Shown in pieces: positions 4,969 to 12,332 of a stretch of DNA of 12,332 nucleotides. The notes below the pieces were generated by a model. The model was not told where the DNA came from. It was given only the letters and a program-made list of their open reading frames with translations, and made no database searches. Origin of the DNA: Gammaproteobacteria bacterium (lineage in GTDB: Bacteria; Pseudomonadota; Gammaproteobacteria; Pseudomonadales; Pseudohongiellaceae). How positions within the stretch are numbered: position 1 is the stretch's first letter; every line of letters begins with the position of its first letter. The stretch is taken from NCBI GenBank assembly GCA_016762975.1, contig JAESUV010000009.1, positions 1 through 12,332 on the forward strand, read 5' to 3'. The position numbers and the translations under genes were made by a program.

Positions 4969-7674
4969 TTACCCCGGATTAGTGGTCGGAGTTTCTCTAA
5001 GCCATTGATTTTTGCTCATAAAAAATTGCACAAATCGGTTGCATATCCAAACGGAAAAAGCCACAAGAATAAGAAGCGTCCAATCGACAAACGATATTGC
5101 TACGGTGCCAAAAAAGCTGGATAACGGCGTATAGATTACAATCAATTGAAGACCGATAGATATGCACACCGCAGCCACTAGATATATATTGCTGAACATA
5201 CCAAGTTGATATTCCTGCCTGATTGTTTGCAACCTCACTAACTCCAACAAAATTATCGTCGTAAATGCCATTGTCTGCCTGTAGGCTAAACTTTCTCCGT
5301 TCAATCCGGCCCAATAAAAAACAAATAAAACGCCAACAGTGATAAGAACGGAAACTACCGCAATATTGAAGGCAATATAGCGATTTAATATATATTTAGA
5401 TGAAATGCCAGGCGTGTTTTTCATTAAGCTATCCGGTCTGGGATCTACGCTTAAAGCAAGCGCAGGTAAGCCATCGGTAACCAAATTAAGCCAAAGCAAC
5501 ATTACTGCCGTCATTGGAAGTTGGTCCACACCAAATAATATCAAGGCGAAGAAAACAACGAATACTTCGCCTAAATTACTTGAGAGAAGGTAATTAACAA
5601 ATTTTCGAATATTGGCAAATATGCCGCGACCTTCCTCAATGGCGTGTACAATATTGGCAAAGTTGTCATCCAGAAGAATCATGTCACTGGCCTCCTTCGC
5701 GACATCTGTTCCTGATATGCCCATTGCAATTCCAATGTCTGCTTTTTTTATCGCCGGAGCATCGTTAACTCCATCTCCGGTCATCGCAACAATTTCGCCT
5801 TGTTCCTGGAGGAGTTCTACAATCAACAGTTTATGGGAGGGCTCGACGCGATAAAAAATGCTCGTTGTCGAAAGTGTCGCTATTTGCTCTTTATAAGGCA
5901 GCAGCTTGAATTCGTGCCCCTCAATAGATTCGCCAATAATCCCTATCTCACTTGCCACCGCCTCTGCTGTATAACGATTGTCGCCGGTTATCATAATGAT
6001 CCGGATTCCAGCATTTATCGCATCACTTATCGCAAGTGGCACCTCACTATGCGGAGGATCAATCATTCCCTGTAGACCCAGGAAAACAAGACTACTTTCA
6101 TTTAGTATGCCGTCGTTTCTTTCTAAATAAGCAAATCCTAGAACACGCAGAGCCTGTTTTGCCAATTCGGTATTTCGATCAAGTATTTTTGAGCGCAATT
6201 GAGGAGTTAGTGGTGTTTTTTGACCATCAATCAGGATGTGCTCACATGCGCTCAATACTTGTTCAGGAGCGCCTTTAGTGAATTGGATGTAGCCTTCGTT
6301 TAGGCTGTGCAGGGTGCTCATCATTTTCCTTATAGAATCAAACGGTAACTCATCAAGTCGAGGAGCAGTTTTTCGTTCATCGGAATAAATCATATTGAAT
6401 TTCGAGGCGCTAACCAATAATGCCGCTTCTGTAGGGTCGCCCGTGATGGCTCCGCTCGAGTCTATATTGGCGTCATTACACAATGCCCCTGCTCGAAGAA
6501 GAAGTGCTACTCCTCTACTCAGGTCTGTATCCAGCCCGTCTGGTTTCAAATGCCCTTCGAATGAAAGGCTTTGAGTAGGCACGTCAATTATCTTTTCATC
6601 AACAAAGAGTTTCCGCACAGTCATTTCATTTTTGGTTAACGTGCCTGTTTTATCAGAGCAGATGACTGTCGTTTCTCCCAATGTTTCAACACTGGGAAGG
6701 CGCCTAATGACTACATTTCTGCGCGCCATGTTGCGAACGCCAATCGAGAGTGAAATCGTAACTATTGCTGGCAAGCCTTCAGGAACAGCGGCAACAGCTA
6801 AAACTACAGCAAGAAGGAGCCAGGAACTGGCACCGGACAAAAATTCTGACCAGTTACCGTTAAGCAGCAGAGGCAAGAGTTGATCGGAGATGAGGCCTGT
6901 TATAAGAACTGCAAAGCAAATTATTAGAGTGAATATGCCAATTCTCTTGCCAAGTACATCCAGTTTTTTCTGCAATGGAGTTGTTTGAAATTCAACTTCG
7001 TTGAGCACGGAGGCAATTTTACCCAACTCTGTATTCATTCCTGTTGTCGTGACAATCGCTGAGGCTTTCCCCTTAACTACTAGAGTTCCCGAAAACGCCA
7101 TATTGCTCTGTTCTGCTAAATTTAATATTCCTACCAGTGTTTCAGTATCTTTATATATTGGGGCGGATTCGCCAGTAAGCGCTGCCTCGCTTACTTGGAA
7201 AAGTTTGGTTTGTATTAGTCTGGCGTCGGCAGGAATTTTGTTGCCCTCCTCGAGGTATATGATATCTCCAGGAACCAACCTTCTCGCAGGTATTGAGCGT
7301 ATTTCTCCATCCCTAAGTACAGTTGTGTTGAGACCGGATAATTGCTTCAGTGCATCAATCTCTTTCTCAGCTCTATATTCTTGAATGAATCCAATAATTG
7401 CATTGGCTATTAGTATAGTAAATATAACAATTGCATCAACATACTCATTTTGCAGTAAGGAAAGCACAATGGCGAAAAAGAGGATGTAGATGATGAAGCT
7501 TCGAAACTGACTGATGAAAAGGAGTAGGGCGCTTGATTTGGCCTTTCCTTTTAGGATGTTTTCTCCCGCTTTTTTCAGTAAGCCCTGAGCTGTATTCTCA
7601 GAATGCCCAGATTCAATATTTATAGAGAGAGATTGGGACAAACATTCAATAGACTGAGTGTAATAAGGATCCAT
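4969..7674 (-). CDS. P2A-type Ca2+-transporting ATPase
   Basis: This 901-residue P-type ATPase has the full set of motifs: TGES (167-170, actuator), DKTGT with phosphorylated D341, KGAP (467-470, nucleotide domain), TGDN (563-566) and TGDGVNDAP (632-640, hinge). About ten membrane helices are visible, with M1-M2 near 55-98, M3-M4 near 246-312 and M5-M10 from about 692 to 884. The residues that bind the two Ca2+ ions in SERCA all have counterparts: E299 in PEGLP (M4), N700 and E703 (M5), N730, T733 and D734 in NLVTDG (M6), and E811 (M8). This places it in subfamily P2A and predicts ATP-driven Ca2+ export from the cytoplasm; Mn2+ transport, as in PMR1-like relatives, is the main alternative. 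ATG at 7672-7674 is preceded by CAGGGA. Only 46 bases separate it from the PilU-like gene upstream, so co-transcription is likely. Confidence 0.93.
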   Translation of the reverse strand: MDPYYTQSIECLSQSLSINIESGHSENTAQGLLKKAGENILKGKAKSSALLLFISQFRSFIIYILFFAIVLSLLQNEYVDAIVIFTILIANAIIGFIQEYRAEKEIDALKQLSGLNTTVLRDGEIRSIPARRLVPGDIIYLEEGNKIPADARLIQTKLFQVSEAALTGESAPIYKDTETLVGILNLAEQSNMAFSGTLVVKGKASAIVTTTGMNTELGKIASVLNEVEFQTTPLQKKLDVLGKRIGIFTLIICFAVLITGLISDQLLPLLLNGNWSEFLSGASSWLLLAVVLAVAAVPEGLPAIVTISLSIGVRNMARRNVVIRRLPSVETLGETTVICSDKTGTLTKNEMTVRKLFVDEKIIDVPTQSLSFEGHLKPDGLDTDLSRGVALLLRAGALCNDANIDSSGAITGDPTEAALLVSASKFNMIYSDERKTAPRLDELPFDSIRKMMSTLHSLNEGYIQFTKGAPEQVLSACEHILIDGQKTPLTPQLRSKILDRNTELAKQALRVLGFAYLERNDGILNESSLVFLGLQGMIDPPHSEVPLAISDAINAGIRIIMITGDNRYTAEAVASEIGIIGESIEGHEFKLLPYKEQIATLSTTSIFYRVEPSHKLLIVELLQEQGEIVAMTGDGVNDAPAIKKADIGIAMGISGTDVAKEASDMILLDDNFANIVHAIEEGRGIFANIRKFVNYLLSSNLGEVFVVFFALILFGVDQLPMTAVMLLWLNLVTDGLPALALSVDPRPDSLMKNTPGISSKYILNRYIAFNIAVVSVLITVGVLFVFYWAGLNGESLAYRQTMAFTTIILLELVRLQTIRQEYQLGMFSNIYLVAAVCISIGLQLIVIYTPLSSFFGTVAISFVDWTLLILVAFSVWICNRFVQFFMSKNQWLRETPTTNPG

Positions 7675-7720
7675 TTATTTATTCCCTGTGATAGCTCTGT
7701 AGTGGAAAAATTATAGTGAG

Positions 7721-8833
7721 CTATGTACTTTCGTCATTAATGGACATATCACTACTAGCTTCCTCATACTTGCTTCCTTTAGAAAGGCGAAATTTTAGAG
7801 CGAGATTGTTTCTGGAATCCGCATTGTTTAATGCTTCTTCTTCGCCAATTTTTCCATTTTTGAACAAGGTGAATAAGCACTGGTCGAAGCTCTGCATGCC
7901 AGTTTCGGTACTCTTCTCGATAGCTTCTTTGATTCCGCCTACGTCACCTTTTTCTATCAAATCAGAAATGTAGGCCGATTTCAGCATCACCTCAATGGCA
8001 GGAACGCGTTTGCCTCCAATGCCAGGAATCAAACGCTGTGAAATAACCGCTCGTAAATTCAGCGAGAGATCCGATAGAAGCTGGTGATGTGCTGATTGAG
8101 GGAAAAAATTAATAATACGACTCAGGGTCTGATTCGCGTTATTTGCATGTAATGTAGACAAGCATAAATGGCCAGTTTCCGCATAAGCAATGGCGTGTTG
8201 CATAGTTTCTTTGTCGCGTATTTCTCCAATGAGAATTACATCTGGTGCTTCTCGCATCGCATTTTTCAGTGCATTCGCGTAACTAAGGGTATCTACGCCA
8301 ACTTCTCTTTGGTCAACTATTGATTTTTTATGTGAATGCAGAAATTCAATTGGTTCTTCGATGGTCAATATGTGGCCGGTCTTTGTAGAGTTCCGGTGCT
8401 CAATCATGGAGGCCAAAGTAGTAGATTTTCCTGAGCCTGTTGCGCCTACTATCAAGATTAGCCCTCTTGGCTCGGATACTAGATCTTTTAGAATTAGAGG
8501 TAACTGTAACTCCTCGATCGAAGGTATTTGGGTCTTGATATAGCGGATTACCATGGCTACTTCGCCGCGCTGTTGATATAGGTTGACCCTAAAACGCCCG
8601 GTATCTTTAACTGAGGTTCCGAAATTAAGCTCGAGAGTTTCTTCAAATGATTTGCGCTGCTCTTCGTTTATCATCGAATAGGCAAGAGTCCTAACCATGC
8701 CTGAAGGAAGGATTGAATCACCTAAGGGGGCAGTGATACCTTCAATTTTAATATTGACCGGCGCTCCGCAGCTAAAAAATAGATCGGAAGCATTTTCCTT
8801 TGCCATGAGCTTCAAATAACGTGATACGTCCAC
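7721..8833 (-). CDS. PilU-type pilus retraction ATPase
   Basis: This 370-residue protein is a PilT/PilU-family hexameric ATPase of the type IV pilus retraction motors. An N-terminal PAS-like domain (about 1-100) precedes the RecA-like domain. Visible are Walker A GATGSGKST (130-138), the Asp box around TIEEPIEF (157-164), Walker B with E204 in ILIGEIRD (200-207), and the His box GHLCLSTLHANNA (221-233). The C-terminal TGMQSFDQCLFTLF and ALNNADSRNNLALKF blocks and the overall length resemble PilU more than PilT. The start is GTG at 8831-8833: it aligns with the family N-terminus, has GGAGGA (8837-8842) just before it, and overlaps the stop of the upstream ATPase by one base (TAGTG). An ATG nine codons further in (8804-8806) is the less likely alternative. 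No classic pilus genes are near. Confidence 0.9.
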   Translation of the reverse strand: MDVSRYLKLMAKENASDLFFSCGAPVNIKIEGITAPLGDSILPSGMVRTLAYSMINEEQRKSFEETLELNFGTSVKDTGRFRVNLYQQRGEVAMVIRYIKTQIPSIEELQLPLILKDLVSEPRGLILIVGATGSGKSTTLASMIEHRNSTKTGHILTIEEPIEFLHSHKKSIVDQREVGVDTLSYANALKNAMREAPDVILIGEIRDKETMQHAIAYAETGHLCLSTLHANNANQTLSRIINFFPQSAHHQLLSDLSLNLRAVISQRLIPGIGGKRVPAIEVMLKSAYISDLIEKGDVGGIKEAIEKSTETGMQSFDQCLFTLFKNGKIGEEEALNNADSRNNLALKFRLSKGSKYEEASSDMSINDEST

Positions 8834-11193
8834 TAGTCCTCCAGTCTGACTCGGTATACTTCTTCCAATGATATTAACCGTTTTCTCGCTTGTTCCAATG
8901 CGTTTTCGGTTAGAGGAATCATCCCATCCTTGATAGCCTGATCGTGGATAACATGAGTTGCAACGCTAGGTTGAATTAGGTGATGCATCTGTGTGGTAAC
9001 TTGTAGCAGTTCATAAACGGCAATCCTGCCCTTGTACCCTGTATGGTGACAAGCCTCACAGCCACATCCCTTATAAAATACTTCAGTCTCGGCGATATTT
9101 AAGGTCTTTCGAATTATAGGATCAACAGTTTCTTCCAGCAGGCAATTTTTGCAATTCTTCTTGGCCAGTCGCTGAGCAAAAATTCCCAATATAGTCGCGT
9201 TTAACAGGAAAGGATCTACTCCCATTTCAAGTAATCTTGTTATTGCCCCTGCGCTGTCGTTTGTGTGCAAGGTGCTTAGCACCAAGTGTCCAGTTAAAGC
9301 GCTTTCAACAGCGATTTTTGCTGTTTCTTCGTCTCGAATCTCCCCGATCATAATCACATCTGGATCATGTCTAAGAATATGCCTTAACGCACGTGCAAAC
9401 GTGTACCCCGGAACAGTATTCACCTGGATTTGTTCGATTCCATCTATGTGATACTCCACAGGATTTTCCACGGTGATTATATTCAGGTTGCGTTCGATCA
9501 CGGTTTGTAAAGCTGCATAAAGTGTAGTGGATTTTCCGGATCCAGTTGGCCCGGTGACCAATATCATGCCGTTGCTTTTGTGTAGCAATCGAGAGAACAC
9601 TTCGGCATCGCGTGGATTAAAACCCAATTGAGCAATTGACTTAATTCCGGTTTGTGTATTGAGCAGGCGGATTACCGCGCTTTCACCGGTAACCGTAGGG
9701 ATTATAGAGATGCGCAAATCAACAACGTTTCCCTGGTCGGTAATTCGCGCCTGCCCATCTTGAGGAAGCCGGCGCTCCGCAATATCCATTTTTCCCAATA
9801 TTTTTATTCTACTTATAATTGGAGGCAGTAGTGCTTTGCTGAAATTTCGTATCTTGAAGAGTGTTCCGTCTATACGAAACAGTAAGTCTACTGTCTTCTC
9901 AAGCGGACGAATATGAATATCTGAAGCCTGACGATGGATTGCGTCTATAAGGAAGTTTGATACCAAGCGCACTACAGGTTTTCCAATGCCAGCAGTTTCA
10001 GTGACTAGCTGATCTCTTCCCGGCATACTCTCCTGCGCGAAATTAGTTTGCAGGTCTTCGGCTTCAAGAACATCTTGCTCGAAGTTGTCTTTTCCATAGT
10101 TTTTTTCAATTGCGTCTTTAATGCTTTTCTCAGAAGCAACGACTATGTCCAGGTGGAGATTAGTCATGAATTGCACGCTATCAATTGCTTCTTTCTGGAA
10201 AGGGTCCTTCATAGCGACGATTAGGGCCCCATCCAACATCCGTAACGGCATAAGCGTATATCTGCTGGCGATTTCCTGTGATACTAGCTGAATTGCCTCT
10301 GGCTCAATCTTAAAGTCGCTGAGGTGTATATACGGGATGCCGCTTTTTTTCGCTAGTACACGATTTAGATCCTCATCATTGAGCGCTCCCATTTCCTTTA
10401 GGTAGGTGCCCAATTTCTTGTTCTGATTGAGTTCTTTTTTCAGCTCTGCTCCGCTGAGTTGCTCGGGAGTGATTTTGTTTTCATCGACTAAAACTTGGCC
10501 CGCTACATCACTGGAATCACCATTCGTTATTTCAGAAAATTTACCTTGATGAGATTCAAGAACTTTGGCGGCATCTTCGAGACTGATATCTTCATTCTCC
10601 ACCAAATAATCAACAGTAGACTTCTCTCGCGTAACTTTTTGAGCAGTTAGGGCTTGCTCTATATCCTCCTTTTTTATTTCCATTCCCTTCATGTTTAGTA
10701 ATTCCGCACCTATTAGGTTGCCAATTTGCTGATGTTTTACCGAGTCGATAGGGAAAAATAGGCGTTGTATTGATCTTGCGTTAAGAGATTTAAATATGTG
10801 TGTGCCGCTCATGTCGATGAAAGAGCCGCGCGTTTTTCCTTCAAAAATCTCGCCATTTATAGCTTCAACTAGATAAGGTTGAAATGGAGGGGGGAGTTCA
10901 GCATTTTTACAATATTTTTCTGCGGGGTGCTTGCTGGTATTTGCGGCAAGTTTCTTCAAAAATAATAGGCAGCAAATTTTATCAAAGGGAAGTTGAAAAT
11001 CTTCGGCATCCGATTTAGTGTTAATGGATAAAATTTTATTAGTTGCGTCCAATTTCAGTAATCTTCCACTGATCTTGTCGCCATTCAATAGACAGATATC
11101 CACCTTCGCATTTTCCAAATTTCCTTCTTCTATTGTTGTGTGCAACGGAGGAGCGGGTAAATCTATACGTCGATAGCTGTCAATTGTGTTCAT
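8833..11193 (-). CDS. PilB/GspE-family ATPase with long atypical N-terminus
   Basis: This 786-residue protein is far longer than standard PilB or GspE (about 500-570 residues). Residues 1-158 appear to be two diverged copies of a small beta-rich domain, each with an NG-D/E-x-hydrophobic-x-G-K/R pattern and ending in PFDKI (69-73) or PIDSV (148-152). Residues 160-285 hold up to four MshEN-like helical repeats. A PilB N2-like domain follows (about 286-370). The motor domain has the arginine-rich QASDIHIRP (422-430), Walker A GPTGSGKST (548-556), the Asp box VENPVEYHIDG (575-585), Walker B VIMIGEIRDEE (613-623) and the His box GHLVLSTLHTNDSA (635-648). A probable zinc site is formed by C681, C684, C712 and C715. 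The family powers assembly of pilus or type II secretion pseudopilus subunits from the cytoplasmic side of the inner membrane. ATG at 11191-11193 lacks a clear Shine-Dalgarno sequence. It heads the PilU-like/Ca2+-ATPase cluster. Confidence 0.9.
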   Translation of the reverse strand: MNTIDSYRRIDLPAPPLHTTIEEGNLENAKVDICLLNGDKISGRLLKLDATNKILSINTKSDAEDFQLPFDKICCLLFLKKLAANTSKHPAEKYCKNAELPPPFQPYLVEAINGEIFEGKTRGSFIDMSGTHIFKSLNARSIQRLFFPIDSVKHQQIGNLIGAELLNMKGMEIKKEDIEQALTAQKVTREKSTVDYLVENEDISLEDAAKVLESHQGKFSEITNGDSSDVAGQVLVDENKITPEQLSGAELKKELNQNKKLGTYLKEMGALNDEDLNRVLAKKSGIPYIHLSDFKIEPEAIQLVSQEIASRYTLMPLRMLDGALIVAMKDPFQKEAIDSVQFMTNLHLDIVVASEKSIKDAIEKNYGKDNFEQDVLEAEDLQTNFAQESMPGRDQLVTETAGIGKPVVRLVSNFLIDAIHRQASDIHIRPLEKTVDLLFRIDGTLFKIRNFSKALLPPIISRIKILGKMDIAERRLPQDGQARITDQGNVVDLRISIIPTVTGESAVIRLLNTQTGIKSIAQLGFNPRDAEVFSRLLHKSNGMILVTGPTGSGKSTTLYAALQTVIERNLNIITVENPVEYHIDGIEQIQVNTVPGYTFARALRHILRHDPDVIMIGEIRDEETAKIAVESALTGHLVLSTLHTNDSAGAITRLLEMGVDPFLLNATILGIFAQRLAKKNCKNCLLEETVDPIIRKTLNIAETEVFYKGCGCEACHHTGYKGRIAVYELLQVTTQMHHLIQPSVATHVIHDQAIKDGMIPLTENALEQARKRLISLEEVYRVRLED
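8836..8842 (-). promoter_or_regulatory. Ribosome binding site deciding the PilU-like GTG start
   Basis: GGAGGA lies inside the last codons of the upstream PilB-like gene, four bases before the GTG that overlaps its TAG stop. It supports translational coupling and the GTG start over the downstream ATG. Confidence 0.7.
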
Positions 11194-11389
11194 TTTTTGA
11201 ATTTATCGTGTGTTTACGAAATATTGGATATATCTGCAAGTGCTGATATTTTGAAAAATGGAGTAAGAGTGTGATTATTCATATGGTACTACAGAAAGTA
11301 AAGTTCGGGTTTTACATAAGCGACTGCGCTATGGTCGCACCCAGGAACTGTGCGGCTATATAGACTTATATCGGCCATACTGACGAAAG
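11194..11389. other. Upstream region of the PilB-like gene
   Basis: This A/T-rich stretch should contain the promoter of the minus-strand cluster. I find no convincing -35/-10 pair. The best candidate on the minus strand, TTGCAG about 17 bases before TAAACA (roughly 11213-11241), is weak. No gene or family remnant is recognisable here. Confidence 0.3.
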
Positions 11390-11681
11390 ATGTGCACTAG
11401 ATTCCTAGAAGCAAGCGGTAAATACCTCGAGAATTTTGTGAAGCTGATAGAACACTTTCGATCTGATATTGGGGAACCACAACTCTCAATCCTATTTTGT
11501 CAGATTAACCCTCCGCTGGAACGATATCCTGCTCTTGTTGCTATGAGAAGTGCTCAACCCGAAACACCCAAGAGAACCCGAACAGCGTCCCACAGCAGAC
11601 TTGTCGAAGCTGGATGGTAGTCTGCATCATGACGCTGCTGGGCTGATAGGGTTAGCTCAGGGGTTCGCCGAATTTATATAA
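11390..11681 (+). pseudogene. C-terminal remnant of a sialate O-acetylesterase (SASA) family protein, frameshifted
   Basis: The first frame (from about 11390) encodes a block like the middle of SASA/DUF303 carbohydrate esterases: YLENFVKLIEHFRSDIG, PQLSILFCQINP, then YPALVAMRSAQ. After about 11553 the similarity moves to the +1 frame, which ends with DLSKLDGSLHHDAAGLIGLA and QGFAEFI before a TAA at 11679-11681. LHHDAAG matches the conserved end block of the family, which holds the catalytic histidine. The N-terminal part with the nucleophile serine is missing, and a stop lies just upstream at 11381-11383. This is a broken gene end with no expected activity. I am fairly sure of the family, less of the exact substrate class. 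Confidence 0.65.
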
Positions 11682-11769
11682 ACAATTATTTTGCAGATTG
11701 GCACGCCTTACCCTCAGTAGAGGGCCATTATTGACTGCGGGTTCCACTGGTCAACGCTACACACTCGTC

Positions 11770-11790
11770 TTACTTACTTACTTACTTACT
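11770..11790. repeat. TTAC tetranucleotide microsatellite
   Basis: Five tandem TTAC units plus one base. On the minus strand it spells the very end of the IS30 transposase remnant (PVSK followed by TAA at 11778-11780), so the present stop codon lies inside the repeat. Confidence 0.9.
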
Positions 11791-12065
11791 GGCGTTCTTA
11801 AACCCAATGTCTTTTTTGCTCCTTCATTAAGCCGACGTACTACTGCGTTTAGCTTTGCTTGTGAGTACACCGATAAGTCCGTTTTCTTCGAAAGGTACTG
11901 CCGAAGCAATCCGTTGGTGTTCTCATTCGAGCCACGCTGCCAGAGACTACTTATACATCGATATCCGATTCCAGCGTGAAGCGTTTGTGGTTCCCCAGCT
12001 CCTTACCTCGATACCTAGGCTCTGAGTCATTACCGCTAGACACTATTACTTAGGCGGTGGAAGCT
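11778..12065 (-). pseudogene. IS30-family transposase remnant, C-terminal part
   Basis: The clear part (11778-11942, minus strand) encodes 54 residues beginning WQRGSNENTNGLLRQYL and continuing with KLNAVVRRLNEGAKKTLGLR. This is the IS30-family C-terminus with the catalytic glutamate region (SNENTNG, where the last acid of the DDE triad sits). A neighbouring frame upstream, up to about 12047, encodes RGKELGNHKRFTLESDIDV, which is the preceding IS30 block. It stops at 11951-11953 and is joined to the next block out of frame, consistent with a small deletion. Further upstream only faint similarity and several stops remain. IS30 transposases are about 320-380 residues, so most of the gene is lost. 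The sequence next to the stop (about 11736-11765, GTTGACCAGTGGAACCCGC on the minus strand) resembles an IS30-type terminal inverted repeat; that is inference. Confidence 0.82.
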
Positions 12066-12114
12066 TTAGAATCTTTTATCGATTCTGATTGAGCCTTCAC
12101 TTGGATGCCTGCCA

Positions 12115-12332
12115 TTGCCTGAAAAACGCACACTTCTCTTACTAGCCGGTGTCTTGCTCGCTTCTGCCCTAGCTCCTTTAGGTTCTACCTCGATTGCGGT
12201 GGCCATGCCGCAAATTGCTGCGTTTATGGAAATGGACCCCGGTACTGCTACGCAGCTACTGGTAGGCGGTTACCTACTCATTTCGGTTATCGGTCAGGCG
12301 CCGGCAGGGAAGTTGGGGGATATCATTGGCTA
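12115..12332 (+). CDS. MFS transporter, N-terminal part (runs off the window)
   Basis: The open frame from TTG at 12115 encodes 72 residues up to the window end. A hydrophobic first membrane segment (about 6-27) leads into GSTSIAVAMPQIAAFM. A second segment (about 46-62) is followed by GKLGDIIG (65-72), the start of the conserved loop 2-3 motif of the major facilitator superfamily. The pattern resembles drug-efflux type MFS permeases; the substrate cannot be told. No ATG is available in frame near the start: the ATG at 12105 is in another frame and stops after five codons. TTG with a GGA nine bases before it is the best start, although a more upstream non-ATG start is possible. Base composition returns to that of the left flank. 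Confidence 0.72.
   Translation, partial: MPEKRTLLLLAGVLLASALAPLGSTSIAVAMPQIAAFMEMDPGTATQLLVGGYLLISVIGQAPAGKLGDIIG

Noticed and set aside
11200..12332. Second copy of the tRNA-Leu 3' end (right attachment site)
   Set aside because: I scanned by eye for the last bases of the tRNA and found no convincing copy; the border may lie outside the window or be lost.
1..12332. CRISPR array or long direct repeats
   Set aside because: No regularly spaced repeats seen at any scale; the only tandem repeat is the short TTAC run.

Overview
The window looks like a piece of a gammaproteobacterial chromosome, probably from a marine lineage. This is an inference from the PilU-type ATPase, the Fe-superoxide dismutase, the stand-alone PuuD-type membrane domain and the tRNA-Leu promoter style; no marker gene fixes the taxon. 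The ends (about 1-3640 and from 12115) read as ordinary housekeeping DNA. The middle (about 3640-12065) is visibly more A/T-rich and carries remnants of mobile DNA.

Left part. A bidirectional-looking terminator (60-94) ends the Fe-superoxide dismutase gene sodB (minus strand). Next come a stand-alone PuuD-type membrane domain protein (minus) with a strong hairpin behind it, a plus-strand single-pass coiled-coil membrane protein of unknown function, and a convergent crotonase-fold acyl-CoA enzyme (minus). A tRNA-Leu(UAG) with a very good promoter follows at 3538-3622.

Middle part. Directly behind the tRNA lies the N-terminal arm-binding piece of a P4-type tyrosine recombinase, broken after about 63 residues. 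This is the classic signature of an element integrated at a tRNA 3' end. After a roughly 440-base stretch with no intact gene comes a minus-strand cluster, transcribed from 11193 down to 4447: a 786-residue PilB/GspE-family ATPase with an unusual N-terminus, a PilU-type retraction ATPase translationally coupled to it (TAGTG overlap), a complete P2A-type Ca2+-transporting ATPase 46 bases further on, and a two-CBS-domain protein with its own likely promoter. No pilin, platform or secretin gene is present. The pilus-type motors are therefore orphans here, packaged with a calcium pump and a putative nucleotide-sensing protein. This is the most interesting unit of the window.

Right part. Between 11194 and 12065 lie decayed remains: the C-terminal end of a sialate O-acetylesterase (SASA) family protein with a frameshift, and the C-terminal end of an IS30-family transposase with a frameshift and in-frame stops. 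From 12115 the N-terminus of an MFS transporter runs off the window edge.

Working together: the motor pair is almost certainly co-transcribed, and probably together with the Ca2+ pump. The CBS protein may report energy or nucleotide status. The functional link between motors and pump is inference only.
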